A stretch of DNA of 64,000 bases from Sarcocystis neurona. Taxonomy: Eukaryota; Apicomplexa; Conoidasida; Eucoccidiorida; Sarcocystidae. The DNA lies in contig KL647294.1 of NCBI GenBank assembly GCA_000727475.1, positions 391,758 through 455,757 of the forward strand, given 5' to 3'. The notes under the pieces were generated by a model that was not told the origin of the DNA, did no database searches, and worked only from the letters and a program-made list of their open reading frames with translations. Below are positions 35,702 to 47,358 of this stretch, piece after piece. How positions within the stretch are numbered: the first letter of the stretch is position 1; each line of letters opens with the position of its first letter. The position numbers and the translations under genes were made by a program.

Positions 35702-36172
35702 GCGACAACGACCGCGTACGCGGAGGTGCCGGCCTCGCTGCCGCTGCCCCCCCACGTGCGTCAGTGGCTGCTGCAGCGAAGCAGCAGCACTCGCGCGAGC
35801 AGCGGCAGAAATGCGGCTGCAGCAGCAGAAGGAGGAAGAGGAGGGGGCAGACTGACGAATCTCGAGGCGGCAGCGGCAGCAGTTGCGACAGCAGCAGAAA
35901 GACTCGCTGCTGCGGAGGTGGAAGAAGACGTCGGTGGTCCTTGGGCGGACGAAAATGCTGCTGCTCACGCGTGGCCAGACAGACACCCCCTGCATGTCTT
36001 GCCGCTGCAGTTCGCGAACTGCACGGCGCTGCCGCTGCTCCTCCAGCAGGAACAACAGCAGACCGCTCCCGACCTCGTGGAGGAGACAAAGAGCAGCAGC
36101 AGTAGTCAAAAAAAAAGCGGAACCCTTTACTTCTGGACCGATGCACCTCAGACCCTGCACGTCTCACCTATC
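35702..36172 (+). CDS. gp210 exon 4
   Basis: The acceptor GCGCAG at 35701 keeps phase 0 with exon 3; the donor ATC|GTAAGT is near-consensus, phase 0. The exon encodes YAEVPASLPLPPHVRQWLL, an Ala/Gly/Arg low-complexity stretch, then HVLPLQFANCTALPLLL and TLYFWTDAPQTLHVSPI. The LQFANCTALPL strand resembles the family VVTLSDCSHFDLAVEV position. The 3' half is more secure than the 5' edge, where another acceptor (35661) exists in a different phase. Confidence 0.55.
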
Positions 36173-37964
36173 GTAAGTTCTCCCCGCGTTTTTTTCTTCC
36201 GGAGGGGGCACGTACATCCCACTCCCACGGTGCGTCGTCCCGTGCGACCCGGCCCCGCGGGCTTTCCCGCCAGCAGCGCGTCGGGAAGGAAGATGAAGGC
36301 GCGATAGGCACGCCATTGCGTTGGCGAACATTTTTTCTCTTATTTGAGACCAAGAAAAGACGACTGTGTAGATCTCTTCACACCTGTCTTCCGCCACACT
36401 CTTCCATCTGTGCCTCTCCGTAGACAACAAACACGTGCGTATTCGCCGCCGCGTCGCTCTGTCCCTCTCTGCCGGCAGTCTCACAGCTTCTGTTCTTCAC
36501 TCAGCAGCCTCTATAGTCTGTGTGTGTATATGAATGGATGGATGTATAGATGTATGTATGTGTATGGGTGTGTGTGTGTGTGTTTATGTACGTGTGGACG
36601 AATGTTAGATACATACACAGATACATACATACATATACATACATACATACGTACACATACATACACACACATATATATGTGTGTGTGTGTGTCTCCGTGT
36701 GGATGAATGTATGTATGCATATGTATGTATGTACGTATGCATGTATGTATGCATGTAATGTATGTACGTATGTACATGTATGTATGTGTATGTCTGTATA
36801 TGTATGTATGTATCTATGCATGTGTGTGTATGTATGTATATAGGTGTATGCGTGTATATTGTATGTATATACATATATATATATATTTGCGTATCGATAT
36901 ATAGCTGTGCTTACCTAAACCGGGCAGGTAGGTCTATATATGTGTGCGTGCGGCGTCTCCTTTTTTCAGCTGGGGAGGTGTGTCTGCATGCGTCAATCTT
37001 CCTGGACGTACCCCCGTCGGCACTTGTGTCGGGTTGTCTTCTCTTTACCTACTGCGGCGCGTCTACGCACGTTTGGGTTCTTCTCACAGATGCGCGTCAA
37101 CACATAAATAAATATAACCAGTTTGCCTTCGCAACCCGCTCATACGAAGGTGCACACATAAAAGTCCATCTATGTATATATATGTCTTCTTGTGTACACT
37201 TGCACGTCCAGCTGCCTGAGAAGCCTGCTTGTTCACACACTCGTGCATATATATATATATATACACATAATTCTCTCTATTAAGGTCTGTCGTGACGGGC
37301 GCTTTGCCTATACATATGTATCGATAGATAGACAGATAGATAAAGAGCGGGAGAGAAAGACAGACAGAGGCACGACCAGGTCACATGTATGTATACACAT
37401 GTAAACCCATGAAAATAAATGCGTATATATTCTTGCGTACAGGTGTAGGTGCCGCTCCGTGAGGAGCATGCCTTTCCGCACACACACACATATATGTGTA
37501 TATACGATGCGTCTCTTTATTCTCATCTGTCTTAACGGGGGCTTCGCATACATATAAATATATCTATTTATGTATATTCCTCTCTCAATTGACGTCTGGC
37601 TTGGGGTGAGCGCGTCGCTGATTTTTTTTCTGAGAGAAGGAGGAAAGTCTACAGATGTTCTCCTGCGGCGTTGCTTGACGTGTGCACGTGTCTCCCGGGG
37701 TGTAGAGTAGGGCGTGCAGGTGCATGCGCTTCCGGGGGGTAATTTTTTCGCGGGGGGCGTCTGCGGGGCTGCGTGTCCCGCGGGCGCGTGCTGCGATGCG
37801 TGCCTCAATCGGGCGGCTTTTCCTTCTTGCCCTCTTCTCCCGTTGGCGTTGTCCTCCCTCGGACTTTTTCGTAGAGTGTGCAGACTGATGATCCAACACC
37901 TCCTTGAATTCTGCTGGGAGGAGGGGGCTCGCCACGGAGGATTTCTCTCTCTCTCCCTCTCTCG

Positions 37965-37998
<34 letters not shown>

Positions 37999-38762
37999 CG
38001 AGCAGCAACAACAGCAGCAGTAACAGCAACAACATCAGCAACAGCACCAGCAGCAACAGCACACACACAGCAGCAGCACACATACAGCCACAGCAGCGGC
38101 GTCCTTGCGCGGGGGATCCCTGCCTTTTCTGTTGTGATGAGACGGTGTGTTGCACTGCACCTCGGTGCTTTCACGCGCAGCAGCATTTCTGTTGGAGCGA
38201 CGGTTCGCTCCCCTGCATGTAGGCGGGTCGTCTATTTCTTGCTCTTGCTCTCTTGCACGGCATCCCGCGGTCTCGTCGGTGTGTGCGTGTGTGGTCACGT
38301 GTCTCTGCATATAAGTGCACGTCAGTCTACGGAGCAGCAATATTTCTCCGGCACATTCTTATGTAAAAACATACAGAGAGAAGTATGTGTCCGTGTGTTC
38401 GTGAGAGTCACGCACATGCACTCAAAAGAGTACAACTTTTCGCCTGTTGCGTTTTTTTCGTTTACTTCATCCACAGCGTCTGCGCCTTGCTTTTTCTACC
38501 TTTTTCTATATGCATATATATGTATATGTTTATATACATGTGTATATGTATGCGGTGTAGCGTACGTGCGCGCCTCAGATGTATGTGTGTGTGTGTGCGC
38601 GCACGCGTGAGAGATATACATATAAAGAAGCGCACAAATAAATTTGGCATGCGTTTCTGTTTGTGCGCAGTAGATGCGCCTTCATGTCTCGTGGTCTCTC
38701 TCTGTCCGTAGTAGATGAAAAGCGGGTTCGCATGCAATATATGTGTGTGGGGTGTGTTGCAG
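36173..38762 (+). repeat. gp210 intron 4
   Basis: GTAAGT to GTTGCAG. About 36520-36905 is (TATG)n/(CATA)n that switches strand orientation. A diverged pair of ~225-bp copies (CTCTTTATT/TCTGTC element near 37270 and 37510) lies in 37260-37580. CAG repeats occur near 37965-38095 and TATATG near 38510-38640. No exon is supported. Confidence 0.5.
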
Positions 38763-39775
38763 CAGCCGTCCATCCCGTACACCTGCGGGGTGTACAGACT
38801 CCGCAGTGGCGTGGTGCCCGGTGCTGCGCGTTTCTCCGTTTCTCTCCTGCCCCAGCAGACGCTGCAGCAGCAGCAGCACTACTACCAGCAGCAGCAGTAC
38901 CAGCAGCAGCAGGCGGGAGGGGTGGACGAGGTGCGCAAGCGGTGGCTGCATGCATCAGTCGTAATCGACGTGTACCCGCCGTTGCGTTGCTGGGTGCTGC
39001 TGAAGAACCTCTTTCTTCCGCTGCCCGCGGCGAGGCGCACCTCTGAGAGCTTGGCGTCCGCTGCTGCTTCTTCGACTGAGACGCCGGAGCAGCAACGGGG
39101 ATCCCGTGCAGAGGGAAAAAGCGGCTGCACCAGGACACGTGGAGCGCCGTACGGAGGTGCCGCCGAGGCGATCGTCGGAGGGGAGGTGGAGCGGCAGCTG
39201 CTTCTTCTTCCCAGCAACAACAGGCACAGCCGCGAGGAAGCTGCGCCGCAGCAGCAGGAGGAAGACGAAGAGAAGCTGCTGCAGGCGTACGGGGTGAGAC
39301 TGGAGACCGTGCTTACTCGCAGAACGGCGGACTCAGCTAGGAGTGGAGCAGCAGCAGCTGCGTGTACAGAAGCAGAAGAAAAAGACGGAGAAGAAGAAGA
39401 GAGTAGACGTCCGTTTGCTGGAACAGAAGAAACGCTGTCGCTCGCTCTTGGCGCATCGCTTTCCTTCTACACCAAAGGCGGCCCACCCCACAGACCCGCG
39501 GTGTACGTCCAGCGCCACGCCGGCCGCGTTGTCCTCCCCGCCCGTGCAGCAGCAGCAGCGGGAGACAGAAGCGACATGCAGGGCAGTCACCCGCAGGGAG
39601 CGAAGTCGTCCGAAGAAGAAGAAGAAGCAGAAGATTTCGAAAGAAGTGTTGTAGCTGTTGTGAGAGAGAGCAACAGCAACAGCAGAGTCACCCGCGTCGT
39701 CTGCACGTGGCCGGGAAGAAAACCGGCCGTTCTACTCCTCCGTGTGCAAAGCGTCCCCCACCAAGGCTACGAAGT
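38763..39775 (+). CDS. gp210 exon 5
   Basis: The acceptor GTTGCAG is phase 0, agreeing with exon 4. The peptide YRLRSGVVPGAARFSVSLL then SVVIDVYPPLRCWVLLKNLF parallels the family run GIRVKAEAQGSTTLLVSY then ITIAAYLPLKAVDP. RVVCTWPGRKPAVLLLRVQ parallels the WILVTCQALGEQVIALSVG block. Poly-Gln/Tyr, Glu-rich and Ala/Ser inserts lie between. The donor is GT|GTACGT after 39775 in phase 2; joining to the next exon makes the codon GTC and restores a run like the family PAVEPAVVKFVC. Confidence 0.7.
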
Positions 39776-41046
39776 GTACGTCCACTTATACATACACACA
39801 GACATTATATATATATGTATGTGTGTGTGTGTGTGTGTCTACATTCACACAGTTGTACGCGTGTGTATATACATCTTTGTTCCCTCGAAAATATATGTAT
39901 ATATGTGTAGTGGATTAGGTCTCTGCGTCTGCGTCTGTGTGTGTGTGTGTGTGTCTACGTGTATGGACCTGTGTAGACGTGTAGCTGTCTGCTTATACAG
40001 CGAAACACAACCTGCGCAGATGTATATGCGTATACGTGTGCGTCATGCCGGCAAATATATGGATATATGTACATCATTATGTGTCTCTATTTATATATGC
40101 GGGTAGATACCTCGGCACTAACTTAGAAATACGTGTTTATAATTCTACCTATGCCTGTACATTCGTGCATTTCAGTGGTGTGTCTGCATCTGGACAGATA
40201 TACACATATATACATGTATCTGTGTATACGTGTTTGTATACATATATATATATATGTATATATATATATGTATATATATATATGTATATATATATGTATA
40301 TATATTTAGATATTCGTGAATTTTTGTGTGCAGGTGCAGAGCAGTTCACCGAAGTCTCTCGTGTCTGCTGCTGAGGCAGAGTCCTGCACTCGTCTATCTT
40401 CGCCTGCCTCTTTCTGCTTGCGAGTCTCTGTGTGCGTGTGTGTATCAATGCCCACACCGACCTGTTTTTCTCTGTATCCGTATAAACCACTTTTATATAT
40501 ATATATATATGTATACATATGCGTGTATACATATATATGTATATATGCAGAAATTTACATACACATATATAGAGAGAGAGAGACACGTGTATATGTATAT
40601 ACATCTACATATGTATATATGTGTGTGTGCATGTGTATACAGACGTGTATCTGTTCGGAGATGATTTGTTTGTTTGTAGAACTGAATTGAATATGAGTGC
40701 AGATCTTCCTTCTCCGAAAGGCTGCTTCCTGTCCTCCTCTTTTCCTACCCGTGATTGAACTTGATATTCTCCTCATATACGAACATACATATCTGTGTAG
40801 CTACAGCCCCCCCACACATACGTGTATATATACACATGTGTGTATCTGCGAATATATATGTATGTGACGACGGCCCCATACACATGTATGTATATATATA
40901 GATATATACACGTTCATATATAGAGATGTGTGTGTTTGTATATGTGTGTGTGTAGATACATGCGTGCGTGTGCCACGCGCTGCTGAGAGGCGCTTATACG
41001 TGTATGTGTGTGCCGTTGGGTCGTTGCTGGTGTTGTCTCCCTGCAG
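39776..41046 (+). repeat. gp210 intron 5, TATATG/TGTGTG microsatellite
   Basis: GTACGT to TCCCTGCAG, 1,271 nt. Most of 39790-40320 and 40490-40970 is TATATA/TGTATG microsatellite around a short unique island (40325-40480). The acceptor has a good pyrimidine tract (GTTGTCTCCCTGCAG). Confidence 0.65.
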
Positions 41047-44000
41047 CGAAGCCGTCTCGGCGTCCGTGCGAGTCGCCATCTCGTGCGGCCTGCCGCAGCA
41101 CGTCGAACTCTTCCCCCTTCCTCCTGTAGTGCTGCCGCCTCCTCCTCCTGTTCGTTTACCTTCTTCCTCTTCAGCTGCGGGTTTCTCTGCTGCCGCCGCT
41201 GCTCCTGCTGCTGCTGCCTCTGCTTCTTCTTTTCCTTCTTCCGCTGCGTCCGCTGCAGCGTTCTTTCCTTTGCAGCCTGCAGCTTTGGGAAGCAGCAGCA
41301 GCTACTACTACTCGGGTGCCGTTTATCTGCCGTCGTCTCCGCAGGAGCAGCAACCGCCTCGTGCAGCAGCTGCAGCAGCAGCAGGAGGAGCTGCTGTGGA
41401 CGCGCCAGCAGCAGGAAGCGGCTACGTCGTTGCTCCGGTGCTGGGCGACGCCCTGCCGGGTTTCCTGCAGCAGCAGCAGCAGCAGCTGGCAGCAGCGGCA
41501 GCTGCGGCGAGGGGGGGGTGGGGTGCGGCAGAAGGTACTCCGGCCGCAGCAGCAAAGGCGACAGCTGCCGTCCCATCGCTGTTCCTCACTTGCGACGCGA
41601 TTCACCGATTTGCTGCTGTTGCGTACAACGAATATATGCAGCCGCTGCTCAACGTGACCTCTTTCTCCTTGTCCTGGGAGCTGCTGCATGCGGCGAGCTG
41701 CGAGCAGCAGCCTCCCCTGCAGCTCCTCCCGCTACTCCATTTCGTAGCAGACGGGCCGTCCTCCCCCTCCTCTTCGTCTAGCAGAAGAAAAAGCAGCAGC
41801 AGCAACGGCGGCAGCGTTGCAAGACACCACAGCAGCTATGGCGTCAATATGCGGGCACTGCCCCACGCGCACTGCTGCGGCATAGCTACGGTGTCTGTAC
41901 ACCTCAACATGCCGCTGTTTGCGAGAAGCAGCAGCAGCAGGGAACAGCCGCAGGAGGCGACCTCGCCAGCAGACACAGCAGCGGATGCTGCAACTGCTGT
42001 CGCTGCTTCTGTTGAGAGCGACGCAGCCCTTACTGCTGCACAGCGCCAACAGCTGCGGGTAGCGTTTGCCGGAGCCGCAGCACGAGCAAGAGCAGCAGCA
42101 GGCGTAGGCGCGGCAGGCGAAGCAGGAGTCAGCGACCTTGCTGTTGTGACTCTTGCATCCGATCGATTGCTGCTGCTGCTAACTCCGCCGGCACGTTTTG
42201 TGGCGGCTTCCTTTTTTCAAGCTGCTGCGCTTTATCCTCCTCTTGCTTCTCTCCCTGCTGCTGCTGCTAAAGCCAACATCTTGCAGCAGGAGGAACAGCA
42301 AATCAGAGGCGGAGGAGGAGGAGCAGCAGCAGCAGAGCTGCGTTTGTTTTATAATCCTCATCTGGTATATCGTCTGCTGCTGCAGTTTGTGTCACCCCAC
42401 AGTCAGCTGCGGGTGCATGCGCCCGCGACGTCTGCAGCAGCTGCCTCCGCCGACGCGAGCAGCAGCCCAGCAGCGACCGCAGCAGCACCGGAAACATTTT
42501 CTTTGCTAATTGATTCAGGAGGCGTAAGGCTGCACGCCGAGAAGACGCCTCCGGCGCTGTTCGCTGCTCTTTCGCCCGCCCAAACTTTGCACCGCTTCCG
42601 AACTCTGCTGCCGCGCCTGCAGCCGGGAGGGGGCGGACCGCTGCGGTCAGCCGCACCGGCAACTCTTGCAGGGGAGAAAGGGAAGCAACGAGAATGGGGA
42701 GGAAGAAGAGATGCAGCAGCAGATGAAAGAAGCTATAGGGCGAGTGCAGGTAGTAAAGGTGGGGACGAAACAGTCCCGGGAGCGATTGAGGACGCGGTGG
42801 ATATAACAGCGCTCGTAGCAGCACAGCGACTCGACTATATACTAAGGCGACGCACAGAACGGCTGGAAACTGGCACTGCTGCTGCTGATGATGAAGAAGA
42901 AGATATTTATGCAGTTGCAGAAGCGGACACCTTGTATCCAGACGCCCGTGCCACTGCTGCTGCAGGCGCATCATACGTATCGAGCAGCAACAGCAGCACC
43001 AGCAACAGCAGCACGACACGAAGGTGTCTCTTTTCCAATGTATGCCCCTTGACGGTACAGGAGCTGTGGCTCCTGCCTCCGCTATCATCGCCATTTTCTT
43101 TGCAGCAGCAGCAGCAACAGGGCGGGGGGAGTAGATATGGGCAGCAGGAGCGGCAGCGCGAGCCTTCAGTGAGACAGGCGGTGCCCCAACCCAAAGGAGG
43201 GCGCGCAGGTGCTGACGTAGTGGCTGCAGGAGAGCTGCGGCTGCATGAAGCCGGCGTGTCTGGGGGACACGCTTCCAGGCTTGCTGCTGACGTTTCCTTT
43301 TTTCGCGTGGCGCATCTCACTGCGGAGCTGCAGGCGGAGGACCTGCCGCTGGCTGCTCCTGCTGCTGCGCCCGCACGTGGGGGAGAACCACAGCAGCCAG
43401 ACGTGGGCGGTGCTGCTGCAGCAGCGGCTGCTGCTCCGCCGCGGGCCGCGCACCCGCGCTTCACCTTCTCTTCTCTTTCTGGCGTCGTCCAGGACCCAGT
43501 GAAGCAGCAGCAGCAGCTCAGCGGAAGAAGCAGCAGCAGCAGCAAGAGGACGACGCACGTAGGCCGCGGCACTATCGAAGTGGGGCGCACGTACAGCGTC
43601 CACGTGCAGCCCACGTACTACACTTCAGGAGCAGGCGGAGGACACATGGCATCACCAGCAGGGACAGCAGTGCCAGAGGAAAAGAACAGGCAGCAGCAGG
43701 TGCTGTTGCCAGTCGAAAGAGAGTTCTTCCAAGCAATGCAGCTGAGCATGCGTGTCGCGGTGATTCGAAGAAGCAGCAGCAGCCGCGAGTCCTTCCGCGA
43801 GCCGCAGCAGCAGCGACACCGAAGCAACGGCAGCAGCAGGGTGAAAACGCAGCAGCAACAGCAGCAAGACGGCGGCGTGCGAGTGTTCGTGATGCGTGTG
43901 GATTCCTGCACGCCGCCGTCTGGGCCTGCAGCAGCAGGCTTCATTCCTTCTGCAGGAGCGACAGCAGGCAGGCATACACGAGTGGCGACGGGAGGAGCAG

Positions 44001-45761
44001 GGGAAGAAGAAGAAGAAGGCCGAGCTGAGCAAGAAGCGAGGAAAAAGTACCTGCGGCAGCAGCAGGAGGAGGCAGCAGCAGAAGTGCTGCAGTCTCTCGG
44101 CATACATCCGGAAGCGGAAGAGGGGCAGCTCGCTGCTGCGGCCTCGTTCACGCCTTACGACGATGTCAAGGCCTTTGATACTGCCCCGTTCCTTGGGGGC
44201 CCTGCTGCTGCAGCAGAGAAGGAGGAGGCTGCTGCGTATCCGCCTGCCACTGCGGCTGCTGCTGCTGCTGAGGCGTGGAGGCTGGCTGTCTCTGCGAAGC
44301 GAGAACAGCAGTGGTGTCGTCAATACCACAGGGAAGGGCGGGGAAGCAGCAGCAGTCATGCCGGACGCGACAGCGCGTCGGGAGAGCAGAGAAGGAGCAG
44401 CCGGAGCGATGACAGCGGCGCCGGGAGGAGTGCGGATCTTCCGGCGTTTGTCTTCTCTGTGGAAGGCCACTTAGAAGATGAAGAGGAAGTGCAGCTGCTG
44501 CTGACAGTTGAGGCGGTGAACTGGGCCGCGGCAGCAGGAGGACGCGTGGACGCAGCTGCTGCCCTTCCCTCCTCTTCGTCTTCGTTTTTTCCTCGTGGTC
44601 GAGGAGGCAGCCGGGAGGGGCCGGCGGCAGCAGTGCCGCAGGTGCTTCGTCTTGATGTTCTGCTCTCCGTGCGGCCACCGCTGCACGTCCAACCTGCTGC
44701 TCTGGTGCTGCTGCCCGGCGGCCACAGCTTCGAACTAACGCTGCGCGGGGGTCTTCCGGGAAAAGGAGGAGCGGCAGGAGGAGGAGCAGGAGGCACGTGG
44801 GCGTGGCCAAGCAGCGCCGGCAGTTTGGCGGTGCCTGTCGGTGAAGAAGGGGAAGAAGGGGCCACAGGAAGAGGACGGCCGGAGTCAGCCACGCGCGCAG
44901 CAGCAGCAACGGGGGGAGGAAGGACCGCAGGGGAGAGCGACCTCGACGACGAAGAAGAGAGAATGACAAGGAGGCAGCAGGGTAGCGCAGCACGGCTTGT
45001 TAGCGGCTGTGTCGGCTCCCGCAAAGGCGTGGCAACGTGCCACATCATAGCCGACGGAGCAGCAGTAGAACTTGTTACCGAAGAGGAGGGGACTGCGGTC
45101 TTCTGGTTGTTGACGGGGACGGCGGACCCCGCGGCTGCTGCTGCTGGGAGAGACCGAGGCGCAGCAGGAGAAAGCGGAGCGGTCGGAAGAGGAGCAGGAG
45201 CAGCAGCAGGAAGTCGAGAAGGAAGTACAGAGGTGCTGCCGTTGGTGCCGCCGCCTGGGCAGCAGCAGCGGGCTGCGTACGACGCTGCCCGAGTGGAAGT
45301 GACAGTTGCAACACCCCACAGCGTCGCGATTCGCTTGGCCGCAGGGGCAGCAGCGGCAGGCTCGAACTACTACGCGCTGGACAGCGAGAGAAGCAGGAAG
45401 AGCAGCGGCAGCAGCTGCTATACCTGTCGAACGGCTGGCACGGGCACCGGACACGCAGGAGCGCAGAGACCGGGAGGAGGAGGCCTGCGGCGGCGAGAGT
45501 TCCTTCGGGAGACAATCTACGTGTACGCGAGCCAGAGCCACCGCGTCCACGCAGTGCTCTTCGACGAGAAAAACAGAGAGTTTAATTTTGCCCATCTGAT
45601 GCTACCCTCGGGGAGGCTGTTTCACCTTCAGCCACGACAGCAGGCGAGAACGACAGGAGCGGAAGCAGTGCACAAAGCAGGAGGGAGCCCGGAAGCAGCT
45701 GCTACCGCAGCAACACAGATGCAGCAGCAACAGCTGGAGCAGCAACTGTTGCGTCTCTACG
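41047..45761 (+). CDS. gp210 exon 6 (4.7 kb, central lumenal repeats)
   Basis: This is the longest exon reading continuously in a family-consistent frame. It starts EAVSASVRVAISCGLPQHVE (cf. AVVKFVCAPPSRLTL). AYNEYMQPLLNVTSFSLSW corresponds to AYDQEGRRFDNFSSLSIQW; FYNPHLVYRLLLQF to TIYNHPGIQAELRI; VLLSVRPPLHVQPAALVLLP to IEVFPPFRLMPRKVTLLIG. Near the end, ETIYVYASQSHRVHAVLFDE lies where the family has RTGTQMPIYVTGITN. Long Ala, Gln, Ser and Glu/Arg tracts separate these blocks. The donor is TAC G|GTACGT, phase 1. The segment is expected in the nuclear envelope lumen as Ig-like modules. Confidence 0.75.
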
Positions 45762-46936
45762 GTACGTCACCGTGCTCGTCTGCAGAGTCTTCGTTCTGCG
45801 CAGACGTAGGCGGAGATATTGACGGTCGAGCTGCTTCGATCAGCAGTCCCATTTTTCATGGGGAACACTGCGGCAGTAATGGGGGACGTAGCTATATATA
45901 CAGAGAGAGACGCAGATACGCCTGTATATAAGAAAGAGGTGTTTGTGCGCATATATATATATATATATTTGTAGAGGTACCTTCATCCGTCCAGATAATC
46001 TCGAGATACACGCGGACAGACGCAGGGAGAGAAAAGTGTAAAGGGGGAATATGTGGAGGGAGGAATATGCGGGCAGAAAATTATAGAGAGGAAAATTTGT
46101 AAGGGTAGAATATGTATATATATAAGGATGTATAGAGGATATGAGATGTATACATGTATACGGAGACGGTGCTGTTGCGGTTTCCGTTGCCGACGACGCG
46201 TCTGCCGCTGACTCCTGCTGCGGCAGCTGCTGCTGCGCGTTGTTCGTGGTCGTACGTGTTGGTGCTGCTGCTGCTATCCTGTTGCAGCTGCGCCGTTGCT
46301 GCTGCTGCTGCTGGCGCCGCAGTTCCTGTTGCTGCTGCACCCGGCGCCGGTAGAGGGGGCTTGCTCCTCTTGCTGCCGGACTTGTGCTGCTCGTCGCATT
46401 GCTGCTGCTGTCATCGCGTCTGCATAAATAGGTGCACTTGCACCTGCACACCTCCGCGGGTTCCGTCGTACGTACGTCCGTCGGTAGCTTGAGATGCCTG
46501 GAGGGGCAGCTGCTGCTGTTGCCCTGCTGCTGTTGCTGGCACGCACACACGAAGGTGCATCTGTGTGTGCGTGTCGGATGTGTCCTCTTGTGCGGTGGCG
46601 CTGCTGCAGTTGCTCTGCTGCAGTTGCTCTGGTACTACTGCTGTTGTGGGCTGCAACTACTGCTGTGCTGCTGTGCCGTGCAGCTCCAGTTGCTGTTGCT
46701 GTGCGGCTACTGCTGCTGCCACTCCTGTGCTGCTGCTGCTGTTTTGTTTGTACACACAAACACTTTCTACGCGTGTGACTGGGCTTCCGCTGCTGCCGCT
46801 GCAGTGCTGCCTGAAGAGTGACTGCCCGGTCCGTTTGTATCGCTGCTGCTACCGTCCCCACTGCAGGTGCGCCGCTGCTCCTGCTGCTGTTACACCTGCT
46901 GCTGCTCCTGTTAATCAGGTCCCGCTGTTGCTACAG
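45762..46936 (+). repeat. gp210 intron 6, CTG-rich before the acceptor
   Basis: GTACGT to TTGCTACAG. TATATA lies near 45945-45970 and 46105-46130. From about 46170 to 46930 the sense strand is dense in CTG/TGC/GCT, giving Cys/Leu/Ala ORFs on the plus strand and Gln/Ser/Arg ORFs on the minus strand with no family content. Confidence 0.6.
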
Positions 46937-47358
46937 CGCTTCCCCCCTCTGCAATGGTGTGCACGTACACGTGGGAGGTGACTGCGGCAGCAGCAGCAGA
47001 GACAGATGAGACAACAGAAGGAGGGCGCGCAGGCATGCAGCATGGGTCCTCGTCTCCTCCTGCTTTCGCGCTGCTGCTGGATCCTCCTGACTACGCTGTT
47101 TCGCCGCAGAAGGAAACTTCCTGCTGCTGCCTTTCTCTCCCGAGAGCCCACGAGTGCGACAGCAACCAGCGCAACGGCTGCGGGGGCTGCCGGCTGCTGC
47201 AGCGAGTCTCGGGAACCGCAGGACTTGCTGCGGTCACTCTTGTGGGGCTGCATGCGGCAGATCATACGAAGAGCGAGAACAGCAGCAGCAGCGCATTACG
47301 TCTCACCGTCAGCTGCAGCAGGCAGTCGCCCGAGCAACATATCCGCCTACAAACCGAG
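46937..47358 (+). CDS. gp210 exon 7
   Basis: Joined in phase 1 it reads LYALPPSAMVCTYTWEVTA, matching family NAVPGLTFHWSVT. RVSGTAGLAAVTLVGLHAAD matches RVKGRTGLRVVVKAVDP, and SPEQHIRLQTE matches SPNSYIKLQTN. This compact exon has little low complexity and is one of the best family matches in the gene. The donor GAG|GTACCC is phase 0. Confidence 0.75.

Noticed and set aside
44166..45048. Minus-strand ORFs of 230-275 codons opposite gp210 exon 6
   Set aside because: The plus-strand frame carries gp210-like blocks on both sides; the minus ORFs are Leu/Arg/Pro-biased shadows.
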